Assembly: GCF_003797765.1 (NCBI RefSeq)
Contig: NZ_RKMB01000006.1
Span: forward strand, 1-64,000
Direction: 5' to 3'
Length of the DNA: 64,000 nt
Source: Ramlibacter sp. WS9
Lineage (GTDB): Bacteria; Pseudomonadota; Gammaproteobacteria; Burkholderiales; Burkholderiaceae_C
Shown here: positions 23,537 to 33,889 of the stretch, piece by piece
Layout of the letters: each line of letters opens with the position of its first letter
Position numbering within the stretch: position 1 is the stretch's first letter
The notes under the pieces: model-generated
The model's input: only the letters and a program-made list of their open reading frames with translations
Told to the model about the DNA's origin: nothing
Database searches by the model: none
Translations under genes and position numbers: made by a program

Positions 23537-26500
23537 CAATGAAAGTCCCGGCTTTTGCTGCTCTGCTGGCCCAGGCGGCCGAGCAGCGGGGTCAGGTCTT
23601 TCATCCGCTCGGCGACCAGGTGCCGCACCTCGCCGCCGCTGTCCTCATCGCGCTGCCATTTGCCCCACACGGCGAGCAGGCGCGAGCGCAACAGCGCTTC
23701 GCGCTGCTTCTCGCGCACATGCCGCCACACGATCACGTTCACCGGGCCTGTCTCGTCTTCCAGGGTGACGAAGATCGTACCGTTGGCCGTCTGCGGCTGC
23801 TGGCGCACGGTGACGATGCCGCAGGCCGCGACGCGCTGTCCGCTGGGCAAGTGGTGCAACTCTTTTGCATTGAGCAGTTTCATGCGCGAAAGGCGCGGCC
23901 GCAATAGCGCCAGCGGATGGCGGCGCAAGGTCAGGCCCATGGAGGCGTAGTCGAAGACGATCTCCTCGCCTTCGGCCGCGGGAGGCAGGCTCAACGCCTC
24001 TTCGTTGACAGGCGCGCCTTGCAGCAGGGCCGGCGCGCGCCGCTGGGCGGCCGCGTCCCACACCTGCTGGCGGCGATGGCCCGAAAGTGACATCAGCGCG
24101 TCTCCCGCCGCCAGGGCGTTGATGTCTTTCATGTCCAGCTCGGCTCGTATCGCCATGTCTTCGGTGCTGGTGAAAGCAGCTTGCTCGCGAGCCGCGACGA
24201 CGCGCTGGCCCCCTGCTTCGCTCAGGCTGCCGATCATGCGCAGGCCGAGGCGGACGGCGGGGCGGGAAGAATTGGAATCTGACCCCAATTTGCAGTCCCA
24301 GTCGCTGTGGGAAACGTCGGGCGGAAGTACTTGCACGCCATGGCGGTCCGCATCCTGGATCAGCTGCGAGGGCGAGTAGAAACCCATGGGCTGGGAGTTG
24401 AGCATGGCAGCCAGGAAGCATTCGGGTTCGTGGCATTTGAGCCAGCTGCTCGAATAGGCCAGCAGCGCGAAGCTGTAGGCGTGGCTTTCGGGGAAGCCGT
24501 AGTCGCCGAAGCCTTCGATCTGCTTGAAGATGCGATGGGCGAATTCCTCGGAGTAGCCCTTGCCCAGCATGCCGCCGACCAGCCTGCGCTGGTATTTGTC
24601 GACGCCGCCTTTGCGCTTCCACGCGGCCATGGCGCGGCGCAGCCCATCGGCCTCCGAGGCGCTGAAGCCGGCGGCGATCATCGAAATCTCCATCACCTGC
24701 TCCTGGAAGATGGGGATGCCCAGCGTGCGCTCCAATGCCTTCTTGAGGCGCGGCTCCTGGCCGGGAAGCTCCTGGGAAGAGCGCTCGTACTCGATCGTCT
24801 TTTTCTGCGCCACGCGCTCGCGCGCCTTCAGGTACGGGTGCACCATGCCGCCCGAGATCGGCCCGGGCCGCACGATGGCCACTTCCACCACCAGGTCGTA
24901 GAACACCTTGGGCTTCAGGCGCGGCAGCATCGACATCTGGGCCCGGCTTTCGATCTGGAACACGCCCACGGTGTCGGCTTTGCGGATCATTTCGTAGGTT
25001 GCCGGATCTTCCGAGGGGATGTCGTAACGGGTGAACGGCACGCCGCGCCGCTGGCTCACGAAGTCCAGGCAGCGCCGGATGGCAGTGAGCATGCCCAGCG
25101 CCAGCACGTCGACCTTCATCAGCCCCATGTCCTCCAGGTCGTCCTTGTCCCACTGGATGACGGAACGGTCCTTCATGGACGCGTTTTCCACCGGCACCAG
25201 GCTCGTGAGCCGGGTCTGCGTGAGCACGAAGCCGCCCACGTGCTGGCTCAGGTGGCGCGGAAACCCCATGAGGTCCTCGGTGAGCTCCAGCCACAAGCGG
25301 GCGTTTTGCTCGCTGATTTCAACGCCCGTGGCCTGCGCCAGTTCACCCAGGCGGCCGGTGGCCAGCTCATCGTCGAACCAATGATGGTCCTTGGCGAAGG
25401 CGTCGATCAGCGGTTCGGCGACGTCCAGGGCCTTGCCCACATCGCGGATAGCGCTGCGGGTTCGGTAGCAGATGACCACCGCGGCAATCGCGGCACGCTC
25501 GCGCCCGTACTTGTCGTAGATGTACTGGATGACCTCTTCACGCCGCTCGTGCTCGAAGTCCACATCGATGTCGGGTGGCTCGTTGCGGCGGTCGATGCTG
25601 ATGAAGCGCTCGAGCAGCGGGTTGGAATGTTCGGGGTCGGCCGCCGTGATGCCCAGGCAATAGCACACGACCGAGTTGGCCGCCGAACCGCGGCCCTGGC
25701 AGAGAATTTCCTTGCTCTCGGCGAACCGCACGATGTCGTGCACCGTGAGGAAGAACATTTCATAGTTGCACTGGCGGATCAGGGCCAGTTCCTTGGCCAG
25801 GTAGCGTTTGATCTTGAACGGCGTGGCCTTTCCCGCATAGCGCCGGCGCATGCCTTGCAGGACAAGATCCCGCAACCCCTGCGTCGGCGTCATGCCCGCG
25901 GGCACGGTTTCCTGCGGGTAGTCGTATTGGATGGAGGTCAGGTCGAAATTGCAGCGCGCCGCCACTTCCACCGTGGCGGCCAGCAGTTCGGGCGGATAGA
26001 TTTCGGCCAGGCGCTTGCGCTGGCGCAGGTGCCGCTCGGCATTGGCCTGCAGCTCGAACCCGCATTGCGCTACCGGCTTGCCCACGCGCACGGCCGTGAT
26101 CACGTCATGCAGGCGTTTGCGCGAGCGCACGTGCATGTGCACATCGCCGGCGGCCACCAGGGAGACGCCGCATCGCTCGCCGGCCTTCTGCAGCGTAGCC
26201 AGCCAGAGATCGTCGTCGAGCTGGTGCAGCAGCTCCACCGCCAGCCACACACGGGAGCCGAGAAGTCCCACCGCCTTCGCGAGGCTGGTGCAAATCTCTT
26301 CCGGGCCGGCAGCGGCGTTGCGCTTGGGCACGTAAAGGATTTCGCAGCCGGCCAGCTGGCTGAAATCGCTGGCATCCCAGCCCACGCGGTATTCGCCCTT
26401 GGGCGCCGTCATCCGCGCGGCGGTGATGAACTCGCACAGGCCACCCCAGCCTTCCATGTCGCGCGCGATGGCGACCAGGCGGCAATCGCCCATGTCGAAT

Positions 26501-26838
26501 TCGCTGCCAAATAACAGCTTGAAATCACGCAAACGCTGCTGGCTGGGATGCTGCGCTTCGAGCCTCTCGATAAATGCCTTGTACTCCTTCAGCCCCGACC
26601 AGGCCCGCACCACCCCGGCGACCGAACATTCGTCGGTGATGGCCAGGGCGGCATAGCCCAGGTCGTAGGCGCGGCGCACCAATTCCTGCACATGCGAAGC
26701 CCCGCGCTGGAAGCTGAAATTGCTGAGGCAATGCAGCTCCGCATAACCGGGCAGCAAGTCAGGGCCTTCCCCCAGCACGGGAGGCACGTCGCGCTCCTCG
26801 TTGAGGAACGGGCCGGATTTGACATGGTATTCAGGCAT
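23536..26838 (-). CDS. dnaE2: error-prone DNA polymerase DnaE2 (ImuC)
   Basis: A 1100-residue C-family polymerase used for mutagenic lesion bypass with ImuA and ImuB. The PHP domain is at the N-terminus (YAELHCLSNFSFQRGASHV, about 31-49), and the catalytic palm includes the PDIDVDFEHERREEVIQYIY acidic pair (near 430). The fingers/helix-hairpin region (FPESHAYSFALLAYSSSWLK) follows, then an OB domain (GTIFVTLEDETGPVNVIVW) near 1040. DnaE2 lacks the tau-binding tail, as here. Unusually, about eight residues near 849-858 (LGSDSNSS) come from a palindromic repeat and disturb the expected DWDC...PAVRLG junction. The gene overlaps imuB by eight bases. It is SOS-regulated through the LexA box at 28863. 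Confidence 0.95.
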   Translation of the reverse strand: MPEYHVKSGPFLNEERDVPPVLGEGPDLLPGYAELHCLSNFSFQRGASHVQELVRRAYDLGYAALAITDECSVAGVVRAWSGLKEYKAFIERLEAQHPSQQRLRDFKLLFGSEFDMGDCRLVAIARDMEGWGGLCEFITAARMTAPKGEYRVGWDASDFSQLAGCEILYVPKRNAAAGPEEICTSLAKAVGLLGSRVWLAVELLHQLDDDLWLATLQKAGERCGVSLVAAGDVHMHVRSRKRLHDVITAVRVGKPVAQCGFELQANAERHLRQRKRLAEIYPPELLAATVEVAARCNFDLTSIQYDYPQETVPAGMTPTQGLRDLVLQGMRRRYAGKATPFKIKRYLAKELALIRQCNYEMFFLTVHDIVRFAESKEILCQGRGSAANSVVCYCLGITAADPEHSNPLLERFISIDRRNEPPDIDVDFEHERREEVIQYIYDKYGRERAAIAAVVICYRTRSAIRDVGKALDVAEPLIDAFAKDHHWFDDELATGRLGELAQATGVEISEQNARLWLELTEDLMGFPRHLSQHVGGFVLTQTRLTSLVPVENASMKDRSVIQWDKDDLEDMGLMKVDVLALGMLTAIRRCLDFVSQRRGVPFTRYDIPSEDPATYEMIRKADTVGVFQIESRAQMSMLPRLKPKVFYDLVVEVAIVRPGPISGGMVHPYLKARERVAQKKTIEYERSSQELPGQEPRLKKALERTLGIPIFQEQVMEISMIAAGFSASEADGLRRAMAAWKRKGGVDKYQRRLVGGMLGKGYSEEFAHRIFKQIEGFGDYGFPESHAYSFALLAYSSSWLKCHEPECFLAAMLNSQPMGFYSPSQLIQDADRHGVQVLPPDVSHSDWDCKLGSDSNSSRPAVRLGLRMIGSLSEAGGQRVVAAREQAAFTSTEDMAIRAELDMKDINALAAGDALMSLSGHRRQQVWDAAAQRRAPALLQGAPVNEEALSLPPAAEGEEIVFDYASMGLTLRRHPLALLRPRLSRMKLLNAKELHHLPSGQRVAACGIVTVRQQPQTANGTIFVTLEDETGPVNVIVWRHVREKQREALLRSRLLAVWGKWQRDEDSGGEVRHLVAERMKDLTPLLGRLGQQSSKSRDFH
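24270..24291. repeat. GGAATCTGACCCC-type repeat inside dnaE2
   Basis: AATTGG-AATCTGACC-CCAATT: 6-bp inverted arms around the core GGAATCTGACCCC. It is read in frame as LGSDSN. The same core lies at the gcvT stop (54937-54958). From memory this motif recurs across beta- and gamma-proteobacterial genomes, often near REP-associated transposases; that should be checked. Confidence 0.7.
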
Positions 26839-28120
26839 ACAGGCCCTGCAGATACCAGCGGAACTCCTGGGCCCGCTCCAGCCCCCGCGCCAGTTGCGCC
26901 GGCCGCTCGCGATAGATCCACACCAGCCCCGCTTCTTCGCTGCGCGCGATGAAGTAGTCGCGCAGCGCCGGCTTGCCGCCTTCCCACCAGCCGGTTTCGA
27001 CGCGGTACAGCCGCGTCAGGCGGCGCAAGGGGCCGCAGTAATGGGGAACGCTGTTGTGGACTTCGAGTGGCAAAGGCCGAGGCAGGAGCCAAGGGGGATA
27101 GAGAGAGTCTGTCATTGCGGGCTTGACCCGCAATCCATCTCCACGCGCCGGCACCCAACACTGCATCCGCTCCGGCCGATGATCCGCGCACGCCTGCGCC
27201 ACCACCACATTCCCCTCCCCCAGCCGCACACTGAGCCGCTCCACCAATTGATGCAGCCTCTCGCCCTTGACGTTGTCTTCCGGCAGCAGGCTCTTGTCGG
27301 CGCCGCCCCAGGGCATGGTTTCGATCGAGCGCAGGCGCAGGTGATTGGCCGGTGCCGACAGCGTTGCACGCGACAGGTGTTCGCCGACCAGTCGCCTCAA
27401 ATGCGAGATGTCCTGCGTGGGCTGCGCGGTGCGCACCGTCAACTGCTCGTGGCTGGGCAGGCGCACGCCGTTCAGGCGCCGCAGGTCCAGCGTCCACTCC
27501 AGCTCCAGCGCCAGCACGCCGCGATGACGCGCCTGCAGCCACACCTGCAATTGTGTGAGCAGACGCTGCGCGCTCCACATCAGCTCGGGTGCGGTGGTGG
27601 CCAGCGACACCAGTTCGAACTTCATGTCGAACTCCTCGGGCAATTGCAGCCACGGGTAGCGCTCGGGCCGCTCGCCATAAGCCGCGTCGAGGGCGTCCAG
27701 TAAGGCGGCGCCGAAGCGCCGCGCCACGCCGGCACGCGGCAAGGCCCGCAGCTCACCCCAGGTGCGGCAGCCGGTGCGTTCCAGCGTGGGCACGTGCTCG
27801 CGGGCGGCGGTGAGCAGTTCCAACGGCAGGTCTTGCGGCGGCCGGGCCGGCGCCGTCTCACCGCGCAGCTTCTGGCGCAGCAGGGCCAGGGCCGTGAGCG
27901 AGGTGGCGCCCTGCGCCCACTGCGGGGCAGTCAGCGGCTCACATTCCTTGAGCAGCAGGCGCAGCAGGCGCTTGCGTCCGCCCCAGAGCTTTTCCGATGC
28001 GGACACTTCGAGCAGCAGTGCCTCATCCACCGGCGCCACGCGCGGCGTGAACTGCAACGCGCGCCAGCCCCAGGCGGTACGCTCGTCTTCATTCGAGGGC
28101 AGCAGCGCGATCCAGTACAT
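26831..28120 (-). CDS. imuB: ImuB, catalytically inactive Y-family polymerase-like protein
   Basis: A 429-residue scaffold of the ImuA-ImuB-DnaE2 mutasome. The ATG at 28120 (MYWIALLPSNEDERTAWGW) is the standard ImuB start; longer frames are shadows. The Y-family fold is recognisable (VDEALLLEVSASEKLWGGRK, then LPRAGVARRFGAALLDALDAAYG), but the catalytic acidic residues of true Y polymerases are absent, as is normal for ImuB. It overlaps imuA by 32 bases upstream and dnaE2 by eight downstream. Residues about 327-338 (RGDGLRVKPAMTD) come from an in-frame palindromic repeat and are not expected in the family. Confidence 0.93.
   Translation of the reverse strand: MYWIALLPSNEDERTAWGWRALQFTPRVAPVDEALLLEVSASEKLWGGRKRLLRLLLKECEPLTAPQWAQGATSLTALALLRQKLRGETAPARPPQDLPLELLTAAREHVPTLERTGCRTWGELRALPRAGVARRFGAALLDALDAAYGERPERYPWLQLPEEFDMKFELVSLATTAPELMWSAQRLLTQLQVWLQARHRGVLALELEWTLDLRRLNGVRLPSHEQLTVRTAQPTQDISHLRRLVGEHLSRATLSAPANHLRLRSIETMPWGGADKSLLPEDNVKGERLHQLVERLSVRLGEGNVVVAQACADHRPERMQCWVPARGDGLRVKPAMTDSLYPPWLLPRPLPLEVHNSVPHYCGPLRRLTRLYRVETGWWEGGKPALRDYFIARSEEAGLVWIYRERPAQLARGLERAQEFRWYLQGLYA
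27108..27140. repeat. GTCATnnCGGnCTTGAnCCG-type palindromic repeat inside imuB
   Basis: TTGCGGG and CCCGCAA pair around CTTGA within TGTCATTGCGGGCTTGACCC and the following bases. It is the same family as 55354-55381 (TCCCGGA/TCCGGGA) and the outer arm at 50170. In imuB it reads in frame as GLRVKPAMTD. These repeats are normally intergenic. Confidence 0.75.
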
Positions 28121-28841
28121 GCGATCTCCTGGGCAAAGTAACGACCGGCGAAACGGCCGGCGCGGGCGCAGGTGCGGCGCGTCCCTTGCGCGCATCCAGA
28201 AGCGCTGCCACGCGCGCGGCATGGGCCGGCAATGACAGCGGCATCTCCAGCGGCGGGCCGCGGCGCTTCAGGATGTGCAGCTGCAGCGCGTCGATGCCCT
28301 CGGCCAGCAACCGCAGCCGCGCCGGCGATGCGTCGTGGCGCGCATCCACCCCGCGAAAGACGAACAGCAGCTTGTCGTGCTGCTGCGCCGCCATGTGCAG
28401 GCGCCGCAGCTCGGCGCTCTTGGCCTGCGGCAGCCACGCCAGCACGGCCGCCACGTCGGCGCAGCGCAAGGCCTGCTCGGTGGCCCACAACCGCGGTGCG
28501 GGCTTGTCGGCCTTGACGCACAGCAGGCGCTCGCCCGGCAAGCCCTGGGCCGCGAGGCTGGGGCCGAACGGTTCAAACGGTGCGCTCACCAGCACCACCG
28601 GCCCGACTTGCTTGACGATGGCTTGGGCCAAGCCCGGCAACAGCAGTTGCCAGACATGCGGGCCGGCGCGCTCTTGCAGCACTTCCACCATGCTGCCCAC
28701 CGGCCAGCCGCCGCCGGGCAATTGCGCATCGAGAGTGGCATGGCCCGTGGGCACAACCACTTCTTCGGCTCGCGCCAGCTCGGGCACCCGCCACACATTG
28801 GGGAGGGAAGCGGGTTCTATGAGGCGCAGGCGGGCAGTCAC
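28089..28841 (-). CDS. imuA: ImuA, RecA-like translesion-synthesis protein
   Basis: A 250-residue mutasome component. It has a shortened RecA-like ATPase core: GHATLDAQLPGGGWPVGSMVEVL, then LLLPGLAQAIVKQ and LVSAPFEPFGPSLAAQGL. The C-terminus is basic and proline-rich. The GTG at 28841 is chosen because the LexA box lies only 22 bases upstream; the long open frame above (to 29060) would place the box inside the gene and reads unlike protein. It is first in imuA-imuB-dnaE2-thpR. Confidence 0.9.
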   Translation of the reverse strand: MTARLRLIEPASLPNVWRVPELARAEEVVVPTGHATLDAQLPGGGWPVGSMVEVLQERAGPHVWQLLLPGLAQAIVKQVGPVVLVSAPFEPFGPSLAAQGLPGERLLCVKADKPAPRLWATEQALRCADVAAVLAWLPQAKSAELRRLHMAAQQHDKLLFVFRGVDARHDASPARLRLLAEGIDALQLHILKRRGPPLEMPLSLPAHAARVAALLDARKGRAAPAPAPAVSPVVTLPRRSHVLDRAAALE

Positions 28842-28862
28842 GGGGAAATTTGGGCTAGGATG

Positions 28863-28878
28863 CTGTTTCTTTATACAG
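28863..28878 (-). promoter_or_regulatory. LexA (SOS) box of imuA operon
   Basis: CTGTTTCTTTATACAG matches the CTGT-N8-ACAG LexA consensus exactly at both ends, 22 bases before the imuA start. This places imuA-imuB-dnaE2-thpR in the SOS regulon, as in other bacteria with this cassette. Confidence 0.88.
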
Positions 28879-28933
28879 TCTTTTCCAGCTCCCCGGAAGC
28901 CGTCGTTTGGTTTAAACGCCGTCCAAAACCGAG

Positions 28934-28950
28934 AGTCCCAATTTGGGACT
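28934..28950. promoter_or_regulatory. perfect palindrome, candidate HigA operator
   Basis: AGTCCCAATTTGGGACT is a 17-bp perfect inverted repeat (8-bp arms, one-base centre) ending seven bases before the higB ATG. Placement directly at the start of a toxin-antitoxin operon fits HigA autorepression. Confidence 0.6.
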
Positions 28951-28957
28951 AAAATCC

Positions 28958-29260
28958 ATGCGTGTGATCGCCTTGAAAAACATCCGCGACTTCTGTGAGC
29001 GCCATCCCCCGGCATCTGAAGCATTGAAGGCTTGGACCGAGGAAGCGCGCACTGCGTCATGGAAAACCCCGCAAGACATCAAGAATCGCTACAGCAGCGC
29101 CAGCTTCCTGCGCGGCAATCGCGTGGTGTTCAACATCAAGGGCAATGAGTACCGCCTCATCGTCGCCGTGGCCTATCGGTTCGAAGCGGTCTACATCAAA
29201 TTCATCGGCACCCACGCGCAATACGACGCCGTGGATGCGGAAACCATCGAAATGGAGTGA
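28958..29260 (+). CDS. higB: HigB-family toxin
   Basis: 100 residues of the HigB_toxin/RelE-like mRNA interferase family: RVIALKNIRDFCERHPPASE, the helix WTEEARTASWKTPQDIKNRY, and strands NRVVFNIKGNEYRLIVAVAY then YIKFIGTHAQYDAVDA, with the terminal Tyr/His motif. It cuts mRNA at the ribosome. Toxin first and antitoxin second is the HigBA order. It begins 80 bases after the LexA box of the divergent imuA gene. The start at 28958 gives the canonical N-terminus. Confidence 0.9.
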   Translation: MRVIALKNIRDFCERHPPASEALKAWTEEARTASWKTPQDIKNRYSSASFLRGNRVVFNIKGNEYRLIVAVAYRFEAVYIKFIGTHAQYDAVDAETIEME

Positions 29261-29264
29261 CCGC

Positions 29265-29627
29265 ATGGACATCCGCCCCATCCACACCGACGCCGATTAC
29301 CGGGCGGCGCTCAAGGCCGCCTCCGCCTATTTCGACAACGAGCCCGAGCCGGGCACTGAAGACGCGGACCGCTTCGAAATACTGATCACTCTGATCCAGG
29401 CCTGGGAAAGCAAACACTTCCCGCTGGAAATGCCCGACCCGATCGAAGCGATCAAATTCCGGATGGAACAGTCGGGCCTGGCGATAAAGGATCTCGAACC
29501 CATGATCGGCCGGCCCAATCGCGTCTATGAAGTGCTCAACAAAAAGCGCCCGCTGACGCTGGCCATGATTCGCCGCCTTCATCGCGGCTTGGGTATCCCG
29601 GCCGAAGTGCTGGTTGCCGAAACCTGA
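29265..29627 (+). CDS. higA: HigA-family antitoxin (XRE HTH)
   Basis: 120 residues. The N-terminal acidic part (MDIRPIHTDADYRAALKAAS) binds toxin. The C-terminal HTH, FRMEQSGLAIKDLEPMIGRP then NRVYEVLNKKRPLTLAMIRR, binds the operator. It begins four bases after the higB stop. It ends six bases before the 3-methyladenine glycosylase gene, so all three may share a transcript. Confidence 0.9.
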   Translation: MDIRPIHTDADYRAALKAASAYFDNEPEPGTEDADRFEILITLIQAWESKHFPLEMPDPIEAIKFRMEQSGLAIKDLEPMIGRPNRVYEVLNKKRPLTLAMIRRLHRGLGIPAEVLVAET

Positions 29628-29633
29628 TCATCG

Positions 29634-30200
29634 ATGGGCAGGAAATTGACACCCAACGACTTCCGCGGCGATTCCCACGAAGTCGCCTCCACGCTCATCG
29701 GTGCCACCTTGCTCATCGACGGCGTCGGCGGCCGCATCGTCGAAACCGAGGCCTACGACCGCGAGGACGCGGCCTCGCACAGCTTCTCCGGCCCCACGCC
29801 GCGCAACGAGGTGATGTTCGGCCCGCCGGGCCGGGCCTATGTGTATCGCTCCTACGGCATTCACTGGTGCCTGAATTTCGTCTGCAACGACGAAGGCCAT
29901 GGCGCCGGGGTGCTGATCCGCGCGATCGAGCCCACGCACGGCATCGACCTGATGCGCGCGCGCCGCGGCCTGGATGATGTGCGACTCCTGTGCTCGGGGC
30001 CCGGCCGGGTCGGCCAGGCGCTGGGCATCACGCGCGAGCTCAACGGCTGCCGGCTCGACCGCAAGCCCTTCCAGGTGCTGGCGGCGCCCGAAGCGGTGCC
30101 TGTGGTGACGGGCCCGCGCATCGGCATCACCAAGGCGATGCACGTGCCGTGGCGCTTCGGACTCGCCGGCTCGCGCTTCGTCAGCCGCAGATTCTGCTAG
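29634..30200 (+). CDS. 3-methyladenine DNA glycosylase (AAG/MPG type)
   Basis: A 188-residue base-excision repair enzyme that removes alkylated purines. The AAG fold is recognised by [35 protein letters not shown] (catalytic Glu), [20 protein letters not shown] (intercalating Tyr) and [12 protein letters not shown]. The length is normal. It follows higA by six bases with a short GATCATCG spacer and no own promoter, so it is probably expressed with higBA. It converges on the dehydrogenase operon with a four-base gap. Confidence 0.92.
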   Translation: MGRKLTPNDFRGDSHEVASTLIGATLLIDGVGGRIVETEAYDREDAASHSFSGPTPRNEVMFGPPGRAYVYRSYGIHWCLNFVCNDEGHGAGVLIRAIEPTHGIDLMRARRGLDDVRLLCSGPGRVGQALGITRELNGCRLDRKPFQVLAAPEAVPVVTGPRIGITKAMHVPWRFGLAGSRFVSRRFC

Positions 30201-30204
30201 GAAC

Positions 30205-31458
30205 TCAGCCCGCGTCGATGAACAGCGTGGCCGGATATTCCAGCAAGCCCCGTAGCGCCTGCACGAACTCGGCCGCCACCTGGCCGTCCACCACCCGGTG
30301 GTCGAACGACGACGACAGGTTCATCATCTGGCGCGCCACCACGGCGCCGCCGCGCATCACCGGGCGCAACACCATGCGATTGACGCCCACGATCGCCACT
30401 TCCGGGTGATTGATGATGGGCGTGGAGACGATGCCGCCCAGCGCGCCCAGGCTGGTGATGGTGATGGTCGAACCGGACAGGTCTTCGCGCGTCGCCTTGC
30501 CGCTGCGCGCGCCCTCGGCCACGCGGGCCAGCTCGGTGGCGCTTTCCCACAGATCGAGGTCCTGCGCGTGGTGGACCACGGGCACCAGCAGCCCGGCCTC
30601 GGTCTGTGTGGCGATGCCCAGATGCACCGCGCCATGGCGCTTGAGCACACCGGCCGTGTCGTCGAAATGCGCGTTGAGCTGCGGGAAGTCGCGCAGCGCC
30701 ACCACCACGGCGCGCATCAGGAAGGGCAGCAGCGTCAGGCGCTGCCGGTCCTTCTTCGCGTTCAGGCGCGCGCGCAGGGCTTCGACTTCGGTCACGTCCA
30801 CTTCCTCGACATAGGTGAAGTGGGGGATGTGGCGCTTGGACTCCTGCATCTTCTGCGCGATCTTGCGACGCATGCCGATGACGGGGATGTTCTCGATGTC
30901 ACCCGGGCCCAGGCTCTTCATGGCGCTGGCGCGCTTGGGCTGCGGGATTCGCGCCGCGCCGGCGGCTGCGCCATCCAGGTCGGCGTGCGTGATGCGGCCG
31001 GCCGTGCCGCTGCCAGGGACCTGCGCCAGGTCGACGCCGAGTTCCCACGCGCGGCGGCGCACCGACGGCGATGCGATGGGCTTGTCTTCGGGGGCGCGCG
31101 GGGCTTCGCTCCTTCCCCCTGCGGGGGAAGGTTGGGATGGGGACACCGATGAGCGCGATGGCGATGGCGCAACCGCCACGGGCGCAGGCTTGGCAGCCTC
31201 GCTCGCCTTGCCCGCCCCTTCCACCTCGATCCGTATCAACTCCGAGCCCACCGCCATCAATTGCCCGATCTCGCCCCCCAGCGCCAGCACCTTGCCGCGC
31301 ACCGGCGACGGGATCTCCACCGTGGCCTTGTCGGTCATCACGTCGGCCAGGCCCTGGTCTTCGACAATGTCGTCGCCGGGCTCCACGTGCCAGGCTACGA
31401 GTTCGACCTCCGCGATGCCTTCGCCGATGTCGGGGATCTTGATGACGTGAATGCCCAA
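30205..31458 (-). CDS. bkdB: branched-chain 2-oxoacid dehydrogenase E2 (dihydrolipoamide acyltransferase)
   Basis: 417 residues. The lipoyl domain (1-75) carries Lys in VMTDKATVEIPSP. A peripheral-subunit-binding domain lies near 136-172 (SPSVRRRAWELGVDLAQVPG), and the catalytic domain runs from about 195 to the end with SSSFDHRVVDGQVAAEF (His and Asp of the active site). It makes acyl-CoA from the E1-bound acyl group in the cytoplasmic complex. The linker between lipoyl and binding domains (about 104-118, VSPSQPSPAGGRSEA) comes from a palindromic repeat. It follows E1beta by one base. No E3 (lipoamide dehydrogenase) gene is adjacent. A pyruvate or acetoin complex is less likely given the E1 sequence type. 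Confidence 0.88.
   Translation of the reverse strand: MGIHVIKIPDIGEGIAEVELVAWHVEPGDDIVEDQGLADVMTDKATVEIPSPVRGKVLALGGEIGQLMAVGSELIRIEVEGAGKASEAAKPAPVAVAPSPSRSSVSPSQPSPAGGRSEAPRAPEDKPIASPSVRRRAWELGVDLAQVPGSGTAGRITHADLDGAAAGAARIPQPKRASAMKSLGPGDIENIPVIGMRRKIAQKMQESKRHIPHFTYVEEVDVTEVEALRARLNAKKDRQRLTLLPFLMRAVVVALRDFPQLNAHFDDTAGVLKRHGAVHLGIATQTEAGLLVPVVHHAQDLDLWESATELARVAEGARSGKATREDLSGSTITITSLGALGGIVSTPIINHPEVAIVGVNRMVLRPVMRGGAVVARQMMNLSSSFDHRVVDGQVAAEFVQALRGLLEYPATLFIDAG
31107..31147. repeat. SPxQPSPxxG-type palindromic repeat inside the E2 gene
   Basis: On the minus strand: CCATCCCAACCTTCCCCC-GC-AGGGGGAAGG, so CCTTCCCCC pairs with GGGGGAAGG. Same family, orientation and reading frame as the alaS insert. 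It lies in the Pro/Ala-rich linker, where an insert is easily tolerated. Confidence 0.8.
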
Positions 31459-31459
31459 A

Positions 31460-33861
<2,402 letters not shown>

Positions 33862-33889
33862 CTAGCATGGGCCAACCCTGCTCGACCCC

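Noticed and set aside
24307-26514. 735-residue plus-strand frame
   Set aside because: It is antisense to dnaE2, His/Gln/Arg-rich in the way of high-GC shadow frames, and has no family pattern.
28842-29060. N-terminal extension of ImuA to 29060
   Set aside because: It would put the LexA box and the higB operator inside the gene, and the residues look random.
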